From Ascaphus truei (Eukaryota; Chordata; Amphibia; Anura; Ascaphidae): 64,000 bases of DNA. Below, piece by piece: positions 1-10,634 of this stretch. The stretch covers positions 233,326,530 through 233,390,529 of the forward strand of contig CM071568.1 in the NCBI GenBank assembly GCA_036426205.1. The letters are read 5' to 3'. A program made the translations under genes and the position numbers. The notes under the pieces were generated by a model that saw only the letters and a list, made by a program, of their open reading frames with translations, did not search any database and was not told where the DNA came from. The first letter of the stretch is position 1. Each line of letters opens with the position of its first letter.

Positions 1-670
1 CGGAGAGAGGTGGCTTCTGCTGCTGAGGGAGAACAGAGACAACGGAGAGAGAGGCGGGCAGCTACTGCTGGGGGAAGGAGAGACACGTAGAGAGGCGGGG
101 CTGCTGCTGCATTGGAGAACGAGAGACACAGAGAGAGGCGGGCTGCTGCTGCTGAGGGGAGAACGAGAGACACAGAGAGAGGCGGGCTGCTGCTGCTGAG
201 GGGAGAACGAGAGACACGGAGAGAGGCTGTCTGCTAGCTGAGGGGATAATTAGGACATGGAGAGAGGCGGCCCTGCTGCGTGCTGCTGAGGGGAGAACGA
301 GAGACACAGAGAGAGGCGGGCTGCTGCTGCTGAGGGGAGAACAAGAGACACAGAGAGGTGGGCTGCTGCTGCTGAGGGGAGAACGAGAGACACAGAGAGA
401 GGCGGGCTGCTGCTGCTGAGGGGAGAACAAAAGACACAGAGAGTGGGCTGCTGCTGCTGAGGGTAGAACGAGAGACACGAGAGAGGCTGGCTTCGCTGAG
501 GGAGAGATGAGAGACATGGAGAGAGGCGGCCTGCTGCTGCTGAGGGGAAACGAGAGACACAGAGAGAGGCGGGCTGCTGCTGAGGGGAGAACGAGAGACA
601 CGGAGAGAGGCGGGCTGCTGCTGCTGGGGAGAGAACGAGAGACAAGGAGAGAGGCGGGCTGCTGTAGTTC
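1..670. repeat. GCTGCTGCTG-rich minisatellite, unit about 42 bp
   Basis: About fifteen imperfect tandem copies of a unit built from 'gagaggcgggctgctgctgc' followed by a 'tgaggggagaacgagagacac' type segment. Units differ by substitutions and by loss of a CTG triplet. The array begins at or before base 1, so its full length is unknown. All three minus-strand reading frames stay open (serine/proline/leucine-rich), which is a consequence of the unit composition and not evidence of a gene. Confidence 0.9.
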
Positions 671-827
671 AAGTTAGTTTCTCTAGTTTCAGTCAGAGAT
701 TAAAGCTGCGGGGGTCCCATTCATAAGCAGGGACCCACACAAAGTTAATCCTCCAATGTTTTGACAACCCCCACAAATTTGCCAATCGCCCCCTAGGGTG
801 TTGCGACCCATGGGTTGCACATCACTG
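671..827. mobile_element. possible hAT-type terminal segment
   Basis: The segment ends in 'gggttgcacatcactg', which read from the minus strand starts CAGTGATGTGCAACC, the form of a hAT terminal inverted repeat. The other end was not found; the minisatellite to the left may lie inside the same element. Tentative. Confidence 0.35.
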
Positions 828-850
828 CCCTATGGGAGAGTCAAGAACCC

Positions 851-1205
851 TTAGGCTACGGCCCCAGTCCTGCCTGCTGCACGCGCGCCTGGCGGCATGG
901 CCGCGCATGCAGAGACTACAGCTGCGATCAGCGATCTGTAGGGGAGAACTAGGGAGAGCGTGGGGGGCGCGGCCATGATGGGGCACGGCCATGATGGGGC
1001 ATATCTTCCCTGCCATTGGCTGCACACGGCAACGTGACTGCATCATGGAAAGACAATTCTTGTCTTCCCTGCTAGCATACGCGTCACAGCACTTTGTGCG
1101 CCCACACGCACGGCCACTGGAGTCTGCCCCATAGAGGGCTGTGCTGTCGTGTGTGGTGTGCATGCCGCAGCGCGCGTCGCAATGACCACCGAGGACTCAG
1201 CCTAA
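851..1205. mobile_element. Harbinger-like MITE (TTAGGCT...AGCCTAA)
   Basis: A GC-rich 355-bp block bounded by inverted ends: TTAGGCTACGG at left and, read on the minus strand, TTAGGCTGAGTCC at right. GGC termini adjoining TTA/TAA suggest a PIF/Harbinger-type MITE, although the flanking trinucleotides (TTA and TAA) are not a direct repeat. No coding potential. Confidence 0.4.
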
Positions 1206-2097
1206 GTATACTAAAGCACCCAGCAAGGCAGAGGTATTTGCCCAAAATATTTTTATTGTGCTAGACTATAAGTATAAACTTTTAACTAGCCCCAAACAAA
1301 TTAGTATGAGCTGTATTTCTTTGACATTTATCACTGCACATTTCAATTACAAAACTGCAGGTGTTGCAGTGGTAGTGTTCTTTATATTAGAAGGGTAAAT
1401 CTGTAATTGTCGTGTGTGTGGGAGTAGCAGTTCCAGCCCAAAACTTTAGATTGCCTCACTGCAGTGTGCTAATTAATTACTCTTAGCAGAGCTAGCTGGG
1501 AAATGAGAATGCAAGCCCGCACTCTATCATTTTTCTCAGCTCTGCTCTGGATCATTTATGTTGCTCCCCCTAGTCTGGTTTGTACATATTATTTACTTGA
1601 CTGTTTTGCTTTATGTGCCCCTGGACCAGCATGCTGCCTGCTGCCTGCTGCCGGGCTCTCCCACCCCCCCTTTTCCTCCTTAACGCACTTGGCCATTCTC
1701 CTCTCCCTGGGCAAGCAACACTTCATGCCCCCGGTTGTCCTTCATCCCAGGCATGCTACACTCTCATGCCCATTTACTTCCACAGGTTTTTTTTTCTGTC
1801 CTGCGTGCTGTTGAACACTCTCTGTAGCTTGTAAGATATAACAATCTATTTGGCTTCTAACCTTCCACCCTATAGATTCTACATTAGTGCAGTAAAGCCA
1901 AAGGTTTTGTTAAATCGTTATCAGTGCTATCAATTTATTACCTATGTACACAAGCAACAATTGGAAGACTAAAGCCTGACCAATTCTAAGAAATGCATGC
2001 ATTTAAAAAAAAAATCTTGAAAAAAAGAACAAAGCAGAAACAAGGGTAAAGAGTAAGACAGGTCAAAGAGTAAGAATGATTATACAATTATACAAAC
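1206..2097. other. intronic sequence, no gene seen
   Basis: Mixed-composition sequence downstream (in minus orientation) of itgb8 exon 4. Two overlapping plus-strand ORFs at 1503-1834 lack recognisable domains and are C-rich. I see nothing further that can be supported. Confidence 0.6.
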
Positions 2098-2344
2098 CTG
2101 CATTGGTTTTTAATCCTCTGCGGGTGCGTACTAATGTATGGTGATACAGCCTTATCCACAAATGATCCAAATCCAAATCTAATATCGTGAGAAAAGTTTG
2201 CCATTTTTTTAGACAAGTCAAATCCTATGGAATTCAGTTTTTCGATACTGTTGAGCATTGAAGCAGAGACATCAACCAAGTAATAGAGGTCCACTGGATA
2301 TTTCTCCAAGCGGTGAACACTTAGCATAAAGTTTGCTTCAGCTC
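2098..2344 (-). CDS. itgb8: integrin beta-8, exon encoding start of the beta-I (MIDAS) domain
   Basis: Integrin beta-8 pairs with alpha-V at the cell surface to bind RGD ligands such as latent TGF-beta; this is known of the family. The exon is 247 nt: two bases completing a glycine codon, 81 codons, then two bases of the next codon. It reads AEANFMLSV..., then the strand YPVDLYYLVDVSASM, in which D-V-S-A-S is the metal-ion-dependent adhesion site, and ends near ...RIKNQC. DVSASM is characteristic of beta-8, whereas other beta chains have DLS-type sequences. The acceptor is a pyrimidine-rich 'ttttattag' and the donor is 'ag|gtttgt'. Phase 1 entry matches the exon ending at 25496. The next exon (cysteine loop region) lies left of the window. 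Confidence 0.95.
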
Positions 2345-2531
2345 CTAATAAAAGCAAAATGATAAATCTGTCAATAAATGTAATTATTTTTCAAACAAGC
2401 TCAGAAGAATAATGCTGGCAGAGTGCTAACAGCAATTACATATAGAAAAGAAAACAGTTTAGCAAAATATTATTGGCAATGCATTGAACATTGTACACAT
2501 AATAACATTCCTTTAATCCACAACTGGCTAG

Positions 2532-2536
2532 ATTAC

Positions 2537-2612
<76 letters not shown>
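2532..2612. repeat. GATA tetranucleotide microsatellite
   Basis: About twenty perfect tandem copies of 'tagatagatagat' type GATA units immediately upstream of an L2-like LINE tail. Near-perfect identity suggests a polymorphic array. Confidence 0.97.
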
Positions 2613-2912
2613 GTAGCATAGTGCCCCTGGCTACTTACTGTGCACCCCACAACTGGGACAACCTACCGAAGACTCTCACATCCACCACCAGTTTAAGTTC
2701 TTTCAAAACTAAGTCTGTCTCACATTTTAATCTCGTCTGTAACTGTCACATACGCCTAGAATATATATTATCTGTAACTTTTAAATCTATAGCACTTCTT
2801 CCCTTTGTGTTATTTATATCTTATTATTTATATGATTGTAACTATTACTGCTGTGAAGCGCTATGTACATTAATGGTGCTATACAAATAAAGACATACAT
2901 ACATACATATAA
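2613..2912 (+). mobile_element. L2/CR1-type LINE 3' end (5'-truncated)
   Basis: The open frame at 2621-2890 contains APHNWDNLPKTL...SLSSFKTK, matching the extreme C-terminus of L2-type reverse transcriptase ORFs (pattern AP.LWN.LP...SL..FK). It is followed by 'gaagcgctatgtacattaatggtgctatacaaataaagacatacatac', a typical simple-repeat LINE tail. Only the last part of the element is present, as expected for 5'-truncated target-primed insertion. A second, longer copy is at 38970-39665. Confidence 0.75.
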
Positions 2913-3229
2913 TGAAATTGCACTCTGTTGGTAAGTGTAAGTGAAAGTAAATAAATAGACCGTGACTATAAATAGTAACCAGTGTATACTGGGAATTGAC
3001 CAAGTCAACCCATATAAACTAATCATATATAGGAATGAAACAGTAATAATAATGTGCAAAGATTGCACCAAAAACAACATTATGTGTATCAGCACATACT
3101 GGTGAACAATATTGAAGAAGGTGCACATACGTGCACTATGAAGTGTCCATAAAACCACTCACCAATAGTAATAAAAGTTCATACAGAGTCCAGAAGTGAA
3201 AAGTATCTCTAACCAAGTGTAGCCAGGAC

Positions 3230-3985
3230 TGGCTCTTGGCTAGCAGTCCGTCCTCCCTGGCAGGAAGCCCTGGTAAGAGCAGGACTAACAGTATTTATCG
3301 TGGGTTTTCCCCACTGCCAGCAGTGCCCTTGAGTGACAGGGGAGGAGGTGGAACCAGGCCTAGGTTCACCAATCCTGGGTCAGACCTGGTGCCCTCCTCC
3401 TGGCTGTACTTAAGGGGATTGCCACCCAAATTTAGTCAGTGCCTCTCCCCACTTGAGAGAGGCAGGTCACACACAGGTTGCCTGAATACTGGCCTTCCCT
3501 GTTCCTCTTCCCTTGGGGGAGAGTGAGTGTGCACCTTTCCCCTGATCCTGACAGAGAGTCAGGGAACAGCAAAGACTGCTGCGAGGGCCCTTGACCCGTA
3601 GTGCAGTTCCAGGGCCCATCCTGTAGCTGGATACAACACCAGAGACTGCTTAGGGCAGAGGCCAGCAGAGAGTGCATTGAGGTGACAGTTCACAGGTAAA
3701 CCGTTCCTGTTATTATACCTCCTGCCTGGTGTGTGATCTTTCTGGGAAAGGAGATGGGATTGTGTTCTACCGTAAGAGATCGCCTCCATACATATGGCGC
3801 CTGTGGCAGATGGAGGCGGTATACCACTAGAGAACTATGTTGGGTATGTACCCCAGAAGCCTGTCCGGTGTCCCCACAAACATCGGCAGACAACTCAGCC
3901 CTACTGCTTACCAAGAGGTAGCATGCACAACACACGCTGTAATGGCAGAATCTCCCATAGTGTGGGGGGAAACACTGTTACACAA
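3230..3985 (+). mobile_element. LTR-like repeat, degenerate
   Basis: GC-richer block with features of amphibian retroelement LTRs: 'gtacttaaggggattgcc', 'gcctgtccggtgtcccc' and an end at 'gggggaaacactgttac'. It contains the motif 'gatggaggcggtatacc', reminiscent of the LTR-like blocks at 7020-8075 and 23100-23900, but I cannot align it across its length. ORFs here (3236-3935) are overlapping on both strands and have no domains. Confidence 0.35.
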
Positions 3986-4091
3986 GCATTTCAACAATAC
4001 ACGATAACACTAAACAGAGCGAAAAAGGGGGAGAAGAGACAAAGAATCAGGAAGGGAGGGGGATGGAAGAGAAATGGAAAGAGGCAGGGAG

Positions 4092-4095
<4 letters not shown>

Positions 4096-4138
<43 letters not shown>
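4096..4138. repeat. (TA)n microsatellite at PLE 3' end
   Basis: About twenty TA units. It abuts the minus-strand Penelope-like fragment, whose 3' terminus it marks; a similar TA run ends the second PLE at 46800. Confidence 0.95.
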
Positions 4139-4142
<4 letters not shown>

Positions 4143-4985
4143 CAGAATAAATGAGTTCAGTCTTAGGTGATACCTTTTTTATTTGGACTAAAAATGTATA
4201 TCATAGGACAAGCTTTCAAGAGTTCTACTCTCTTCTTCAGGTGAAATAGTGGTTTACAAAGGAATCAATGCTAAAACAGAGGTTTAGAAGGCAGAAAAAA
4301 ACAGATTTAGATAAGGATGTGTGGGAAATTTGTAGGGTAATAAAATGGTGACAAGTAACAGCATGGAGGAGGAAGGGGATGCAGGGGGGGAGAAGGTGTG
4401 GATAAGAACATTTGCAGAGATGCAGGCAGGATAATTACAAACAATTGTGATAGTGTGAGAAACCCAATATACGCATTAAGTCGTCTTGTTTTGGTGCCAA
4501 AGAGTCTTATCATTCTGAGATCAAATGTTTTCTGTTCTTGGGTGCATTTGAACATTCCATTGAGGATTTTGATTTTTAAATCATTTATGGAATGATCTGG
4601 TTGTGAGAAATGATGTCCCACTGGTGAGCAGTATCTTCCTTCTTCGTGGTGGAGTATAGAGTGTCTGTGCATATTCATTCTGCCTTGAAGATTTTGGCTC
4701 GTTCCCCCAATGTAGATTCCTTGATCACATTTGTTGCACTGAATCATATAGACCACATTCCTGGATGTGCAGCAGTATGATCCTTCCACATTGATTGTTC
4801 CACGGTTGTAACTGGCTGTGACATCTTGGCATATATGTTTGCAGAGTTTGCAACGTGTTGTTGCATGGTTTTGTGCCATCATCAGTGTCTTTAAGTTCGT
4901 TATGAAGTTTTCTGATGACTAATTTCAGTCACATTGTCCAGTGGAATGTAATGCTTAACGGGCCCATGTCCTGTGCTGATAGCTG
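4139..4985 (-). mobile_element. Penelope-like retroelement (Neptune-type), 3' fragment
   Basis: Minus-strand fragment of a PLE comprising the GIY-YIG endonuclease region and 3' UTR. The 3' UTR, read on the minus strand, contains 'cctgaagaagagagtagaac', then 'gaaagcttgtcctatgat', then 'agtccaaataaaaaaggta', a tail shared by vertebrate PLEs. The reverse transcriptase is missing, so the element is 5'-truncated. It terminates at the TA microsatellite. Confidence 0.8.
4307..4882 (-). pseudogene. PLE GIY-YIG endonuclease domain, truncated
   Basis: GIY-YIG nucleases nick target DNA in Penelope-like retroelements (family knowledge). The 191-residue frame has cysteine pairs at the N-terminal side (CKLCKHIC and CCTSRN), then VVYMIQCNKCDQGIYIGGTSQ, where V-Y-M and G-I-Y-I-G form the two signature halves. 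Next come RMNMHRHSI, a PVGHHFSQPDHS segment and a C-terminal RMIRLFGTKTRRLN, in the order usual for PLEs. The last roughly 40 residues run into non-coding sequence. No RT is upstream, so the copy cannot be autonomous. The ATG is only the first in frame; the coding sequence originally continued upstream. Confidence 0.85.
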
Positions 4986-5157
4986 ACACAGGGGGTTACA
5001 TAAATACATGTACACATAATACACACATCCCTTGAAGCAGCAATCTAGTCTGCTCATTTAATTATTATTTTTTTACAGGGGATAAAATATCCTCACTCAC
5101 GGGATTTCAAAATGGTTACCAAGCCGTGGGCCAATAGGAAGCTGCAACGGCCATGTT

Positions 5158-5255
5158 TAAATGTATTTATTTATAAAATGTTTTACCAGGAAGTAATACA
5201 TTGACAGTAACCGCTCGTTTTCAAGTATGTCCTGGGTATAGCCAGGCAGTACATA
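5158..5255. repeat. dispersed repeat ('ttttaccaggaagtaatac')
   Basis: Block with 'atgttttaccaggaagtaat' and 'cgttttcaagtatgtcctgg'. The same words recur in the same order and orientation at 40620-40705, so this is an interspersed repeat, probably a LINE/SINE tail. Family not identified. Confidence 0.7.
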
Positions 5256-5279
5256 CTGTAGGCTCCTAATAAAGTAAGC

Positions 5280-5536
5280 CAGGATGCGCAAACTTTATTT
5301 GCTGCAACCCCCCTGCCTGCTCTCCTCTGTCGGTGTGCCCCAACCCTTACCTCGCGTGACATCATATGACACCGTGGGGTCATGTAACGTCACGTTACCA
5401 TGGCAACCATAACGTCACATGACCCCGCTGCATTGCCATGGTCATGCGTCCTGAAGCCGGCTGAACCTGGGGAAGAGTGCGGGACCTCTGCAACCGCCCG
5501 TGCCGCCCCAGAAAAATCTCAGTTTGCGCACCGCTG
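5280..5536. mobile_element. hAT-type MITE, 257 bp
   Basis: Left end CAGGATGCGCAAACT and right end read on the minus strand CAGCGGTGCGCAAACTG give imperfect hAT-style terminal inverted repeats. Flanking octamers AAGTAAGC (5272-5279) and ATGTAAGC (5537-5544) form an 8-bp target duplication with one mismatch. The interior is GC-rich with several 'acgtcac' words and no transposase. Confidence 0.75.
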
Positions 5537-6046
5537 ATGTAAGCAACGCAGGGTGGGTCCCTGAGCTGAAAATTGCACAGTCCAGGAGGATAACCAAAGG
5601 TTTAAATGCTGTCTGGTCTATCTGGTGCAGATTGTTGTGCATAGAGGTTTCCGTCACTTCAGAACTGCAGTAAATAAGAAGGAACAAAATGGAGTCACAT
5701 TTGCATCGAACGTGATACATCCCTTTATAGTAAGTGCCTCTGGTAACCCTATGGTAAAAAAAATAATAATCGTAAACACTTACTTATCATTGTTGTAGAG
5801 GTAAAAGTCATTAACTACATTCTTTGAGTACTGTACTGAGGAAAGGGCGATTACATTTTCGTTTTGACATTATTTCAAAATCATACTTAATAAGTTTTAT
5901 GTTTTGGAAACTCTGAACTATGACTAAATAGATTTGGTAAGAAGAAACGGCGGTCACTGCTGCTCCACAAAAATACTCCAACCAGGCGCGTAAAAACTAA
6001 ATAATTTTAATGATCAAAAACAAAAAAGAACTTCCACATGGTAGTG

Positions 6047-6096
6047 TACCTCTGACGCGTTTCGTTCTATACTAGAACTTTATCAAAGAGTAACAC
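6047..6096 (-). ncRNA. hammerhead-ribozyme-like motif, degenerate core
   Basis: On the minus strand: CTCT, then TTGATAA in place of CTGANGA, an extra A, stem II GTTCTA/TAGAAC (six perfect pairs, GTA loop), GAA, palindromic stem III ACGCGT, cleavage-position C, then AGAG pairing with the CTCT. The two core substitutions (C3 and G8) predict that it is inactive. Compare the better copy at 38247. Confidence 0.4.
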
Positions 6097-6111
6097 TCTC
6101 CTGCTTCCTTC

Positions 6112-6160
6112 TTATTTCTTTGATAAAGTTCTAGTATAGAACGAAACGCGTCAGAGGTAC
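6112..6160 (+). ncRNA. hammerhead-ribozyme-like motif, second arm of inverted repeat
   Basis: Mirror copy of the motif at 6047-6096: TTGATAA, six-pair stem II, GAAACGCGTC at 6143-6152. The stem I 5' strand falls in the spacer and is less complementary than in the other arm. Likely a relic. Confidence 0.35.
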
Positions 6161-6273
6161 ATTATCATGTGGAAGTTCTTTTTTGTTTTTGATCATTAAA
6201 ATTATTTAGTTTTTACGCGCCTGGTTGGAGTATTTTTGTGGAGCAGCAGTGACCGCCGTTTCTTCTTACCAAA

Positions 6274-7019
6274 CCTGTTTACCTACTTGCGAGCAGGAGC
6301 ACGCCACCGCGGTCAGCAACAGCAGCAAATTTCCTCAAACAGCACCTGGCAGCCTTACAGCTTCATTGTAGATGTGGGACAGCTGACTTAACCCTTCTAC
6401 TACCAGACGCTGGTGAGGCAAGCAGTAGCTGGATATCTGATTTACTTTGGGGCTCTGTTCTGACAGGGCTCCGCTGTACTTCTACCAGCCTTGCTTTTTA
6501 AAAGCCCCCCGTCTAGGTTTATGGGTTTATCATTGAAGGTTATTGATTCCATTGGATTTTATGTATATCTAGTTGCTGCGGTGTATTACTCCACTGTCTA
6601 ATATATATCCACATACTGCAATGTTGTAGCATCAATCTTAGGGGCTCATACCCCCCCTTTTTTCTATGACTAAATAGACACTTAATGGAACCTATTCAAT
6701 AAACAGTGATAAGTGGTTTAATGCACGATAAATGCCCTTGTAGCACGATATTGCCTGCTTTGCTATTCACTAAACAGTGATAACACTGCAGTATCGCGCT
6801 CTAATGGGTTTTTTTTTTTAACAACCTTTAACAGTATGAAGCAAAAAAGTCAACTCACAGGCCAAAAAAAGCCAAAATCGCATTTTCCCCCCAGTAATTG
6901 CTATTCACTAAACAGTGATTAGCATATCGAACTTTAAAATCTTGCAATATTTTGTCGCCAGCTAAAGGTTGGCGCTAAAGATATTGCTAGATGCATAAAA
7001 GTATTTTCTTTTTTTCTGC
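6274..7019. other. repeat-derived intronic sequence
   Basis: The part next to the inverted repeat (to about 6660) probably belongs to the same element. From about 6700, words such as 'ctattcactaaacagtgat' recur (6767, 6900), recalling MITE-like sequence at 24276-24320. No gene seen. Confidence 0.5.
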
Positions 7020-8075
7020 ACAGGATTGATACTGGAGGCGTGGACTGTCTCAGCCAATGGGATTCTGGCCACAGGAGGGACAGGATATCCTCCGTGGGTG
7101 GAAAGCCCGTGAGCCAGTCTGGGGCCAGGGAGAATGTAGTGTCCAGGGAGCAGTGGACTAGGCCTAGACTTTGCCCCATAGGTCCCAGTCAAGCCATGAG
7201 ACACATGAGATCCGTGTTGAAGGCCCCCTGTAGGGACTCTTCCCATTATTATAATTGCTGCACTGGTGGTGGGTGGCCACACGGCGACCCGGGACCAGGC
7301 CACAGTATTCCAGAACACTTGGGTGAGACACTCAGACTGGAGCTCACCCCACGAGGAGGAGCGGGACCCTTAGGAGAGAAGGGAATTGTTGTCGGAGGCC
7401 CTGCTGCGTAGGACCTACTCCAACGCACCTCCGCAAGCGGCACCTGGGTACTGGAGTACCCAGGCAGGTACCTAACATGCACCATCATTTACAGGGGGTA
7501 GCGCTACCTCACATTTGGGTGGGATTGCTGGGACGGACACCAGTTATGTGTGTGGTATTGTTACAGTAAAGACAAGTTATAAACATTGTGTTGTGTTAGG
7601 CCGCGACGGGCGACGCGACGTCACCCAAAAACAAATGCATTGCTGCCGCCACCGCGTGCGCTTATAGTAAATGCAACAGAGCGAATTTTGGTAGCTGCCA
7701 ATATTTGATTTTTCAAGGGCTGTCGCCTCATGTGACAGCCCCATAACCAATCAAATACCAGTACGCCCGCGACGCCACCGCAAATCAAAATATAACTTTC
7801 GCTAGCGGCGCCGGCGACGGGTGATGTCACCTGTCGCCCGTCGCGGGCACTATACGCGCGGCCTTATTGCTTACTGTGGTTGTATTGGTTCCTGTGAGGG
7901 GTTATCCCGCAAATGCTGGGGTGCCTCATAGGTGGAGGCGCTGTGCACAAGGAGATAGAGCTCAACCCAGGCTCCCAAAAGCGGAGGCTTAGGCCTCCTG
8001 TGAGCATACAGGTACAGCAGCATGCGTAGTTGCCCGCGTATTTCCCTGAGGCATAGGGAAAGGGGGCTACAGATG
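7020..8075 (+). mobile_element. degenerate LTR, same family as 23100-23900 (minus)
   Basis: Blocks such as 'ggtactggagtacccaggc', 'gtggaggcgctg' and 'caggctcccaaaagcggagg' followed by 'aggcctcctgtgagc' have clear counterparts, in the same order, on the minus strand between 23600 and 23150. There the unit lies immediately upstream of a Gag relic, supporting an LTR or 5' leader identity. It is interrupted by a 265-bp MITE at 7599-7863. No internal domains are found next to this copy, so it may be a solo LTR. Confidence 0.6.
7599..7863. mobile_element. PIF/Harbinger-type MITE with TTA target duplication
   Basis: Flanked by direct TTA trinucleotides (7596-7598 and 7864-7866). Termini are GGCCGCG at left and CGCGGCC at right, with 'gacgggcgacgcgacgtcaccc' type sequence inverted as 'gggtgatgtcacctgtcgcc' at the far end. 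The size, GC-rich TIRs and 3-bp TTA duplication fit Harbinger MITEs. Inserted inside the LTR-like block. Confidence 0.85.
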
Positions 8076-9575
8076 GATGACTGATTTATCCTGTTGCCAC
8101 CACTTCAATAATATTCTATACAGGTATCAACTTGGCGTAAAATCATTTTTATGGCCTTCAGTGAGAATTTACCATGCATTACTTCAGAAAGTTTCTCTGT
8201 TTGTTTAGAAGTCATTAATGGCAGAGAAGCGAGAGTTGGCAATTATAATTATCAGAAGTGGCTAATAATTTTGTTAAAGTCTACATGCTCTTCTAAAACT
8301 GTGTGCTAGCAGTCTAAAAATATTAAATAGGCATTACAGTGCAAGTGTGTATGAAAGCACACATTTTACTGTTCTAATTTAAGTACTCTGTTTTCTTACT
8401 TTATAAACTTAATAAATGAATGCAGAATAAAAATTGAATGGTGTTCAAATTAAATGGTAAATAATTGTATTTGATCTTAAATGTATATGATACTAAATAA
8501 ACAGCTATTTAAAAGTGACTGTTAATCGCTCCTAAAATGAAATGAGTGTCAATGTAATTTTCTTGATAAGTTGCATTTTATTTGGCACATATCCTTTGGA
8601 GCTCAGTTGGAATTGACTTCAAGCTGACCAATGCACAGTAAAATAAACAATACAGTAAATTATTCAATTCAGTTACATTAGAAAGAGACAAGCCCATTTA
8701 CAAAGTTGGCAAATAACCAAATAGTGTAATTTAGTTTTTAAAATAAACATAATTGTCCTTAAATGTGACCTTTTTTTCTCTCAAAAGCACAATAGCTATC
8801 TCTCAAGTGTTTCACCCCCATTTTTGAACCCCATCTTTCAGAAAACAACAAGCAGGAGACGGGAATGGACAGTGTGATATCTTCAAAGTCTCTTGGTTGT
8901 AAAACTACAGTAGGGTAAAATACTTTAGCACCATACTATATATGTCAAAGAAAACAAGACTCCCAGTGAAGGCTATGTTTTTTTTCCCAATGGTGTGCTT
9001 GTCACTGCCTTGATCCCTCCTTCCTATAAAAGCAACTCTAAATTTGCTACTGAAAACAAGATGCAAATTCAAAGATGCAGTAAAGCTAAGGCAGAATTTG
9101 AGTCTTATTAAGTGGCTCTCATGGGTCTCTGTTTTTGTCGCCTCTCTAAAGCAACCTGAATTTGGCGCCTGAAACAAAACAGTGGAAAATTCAAGGATGA
9201 TTTATGTAGGAGAGAGACCTACAGTATAGGCTGGCACTGTACAATATAGTATTATCTTGCTTAAAAATATATGCAAAGCATCTATCTTTCAAGTGAAAAA
9301 TCTTTGATGGAGATGCAAATTAGCATAGAAATATGTATGTAAATGTCCACTAATAATTGGTATTGCTTGGGACATTTTTTAAGTTTTATGTTTGTCTAGT
9401 CCAAGTTGGCGACCTATGTATCCAATAGCTATAAATTAGATAACCAAGTTGTCTGAAAGGCCTGGATGCGATGGGTGATGCAAGTATTAAACCTTTAACA
9501 TCATTAAACTATAATTATTTAATAATCTCCTAGTAACCATAGTGGTCATTAAGGCATGGTAAATTAATCACTCTA
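8076..9575. other. AT-rich intronic sequence, no gene seen
   Basis: A long stretch without repeats that I recognise. The minus-strand ORF at 8905-9177 has no domain. Probably unique itgb8 intron, and so the best part of this intron to test for conserved non-coding elements. Confidence 0.6.
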
Positions 9576-10448
9576 GGACATTTGGTCATGGCAGTTTTGC
9601 CGCGACCTAATCTCCACCGGCATTTTGCCACAAGTGGCCTCACCACAGGGACGTTAAGCCGCCGACCACTTCATCACCAAGGTAAATCCCTAACCTTAGC
9701 TACTACCCTAAAACCTCTAATTTTAATCCATAATAATAACACTATCCCCTACCCAAAAATCCCTAAAGTTAACCCCCTACCCTAACAACTAAAACCCCTA
9801 AAGTTAACCTCCTACCGTAAAACACACCTTCTTATAAAAGCGGCCGGTGGCAGAGGGTAGTGTACATTGCTGTGTACTGTCCAGGAGACAGACCCGCTAG
9901 GTAGAGGTGGAGAGTAGAGAATGACCTCTACCTGGTATCCGATTCCTGATGAGTAGAGTAGAGTAGTAAGGTCCGGGTACGAGGTCAGGGCTGGAGAAGG
10001 TAGAGTAGTAGGGGTCACAGACCCGAGGCCATCAACGATAGGCAAAGAGCAAGACAGGTAGGACAAATCTTCCAGCAGGGAACAAGGTAAGAAGAACCTT
10101 GCACAGGCAAGGAGTTGGGGGGGGGGGGGGGGGGGGAAATGTGGCCTTATAAAAGGAGCAGGCAGGTGCAGGCAATCATTCCACACTGCGGTGACTTCCT
10201 GCGTTGGTGGCGAAGTTGGTGGAGGCAGATGTCCTGCCTCAGAGGCCATGTTGGGAGGTCCAATACAGATCTGGAATGAGGCTGAATGCCTGCGGCAATG
10301 TTGGTAGAGGCAGATATTCTGCCTCAGTGGCCATGTTGAGGGATCCTTATAGAGGCTCCAAAGGCAGAATGGCTGTGGAGGAGTGTCAATATGCAGCTAA
10401 ACACCAATGGGAACTTGTTCACGGCTAGACGGCCATGACCAAATATCC
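9576..10448. mobile_element. TIR-bounded element with LTR-like insert
   Basis: GGACATTTGGTCATGG at 9576-9591 is inverted at 10433-10448 (one mismatch), giving 16-bp terminal inverted repeats. The left part holds 'ctaaagttaaccccctac'-type short repeats. From about 9830 to 10430 the sequence changes character, with 'gtagagtagtag' repeats and a G homopolymer at about 10118-10136, and may be a separate insertion. No target duplication was established. Confidence 0.5.
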
Positions 10449-10634
10449 CATTCCATAAGTTAATTGTAAGGAATCCGCTCCTGGGTTTGGCTGTAACTCA
10501 TCCTTACAGAGCTATAGACTTTCCAGTCAAACCCTCCCTGAACCTGCAATCAAGAATCACCTGCTCCTTGCTGCCTCCTATGCAGCTCTGGTCTGATTTG
10601 CTTCCTGTGCTATTTAGTTGCTGCCCTTTCCCCA
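10449..10634. other. short spacer before Tc1 element
   Basis: Sequence between two mobile elements; no feature recognised. Confidence 0.5.

Larger units (their letters stand above)
5933..6273. repeat. long inverted repeat, 156-bp arms, 29-nt spacer
   Basis: Bases 5933-6088 are the reverse complement of 6118-6273 with exact end-to-end symmetry, no indels and only about two mismatches seen near 6040/6165. Each arm carries the hammerhead-like motif with GAAACGCGTC close to the spacer, so the two motifs point away from each other. The arms also include 'tttttgtttttgatcatt' and 'gcgcctggttggag'. A cruciform or foldback RNA is predicted. Such head-to-head copies are compatible with Penelope-like pLTR arrangements, but no coding part is present. 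Confidence 0.93.

Noticed and set aside
62..672. Serine/proline-rich minus-strand ORFs of 108-179 residues
   Set aside because: All three frames are open because of the 42-bp minisatellite unit; no start context or domain.
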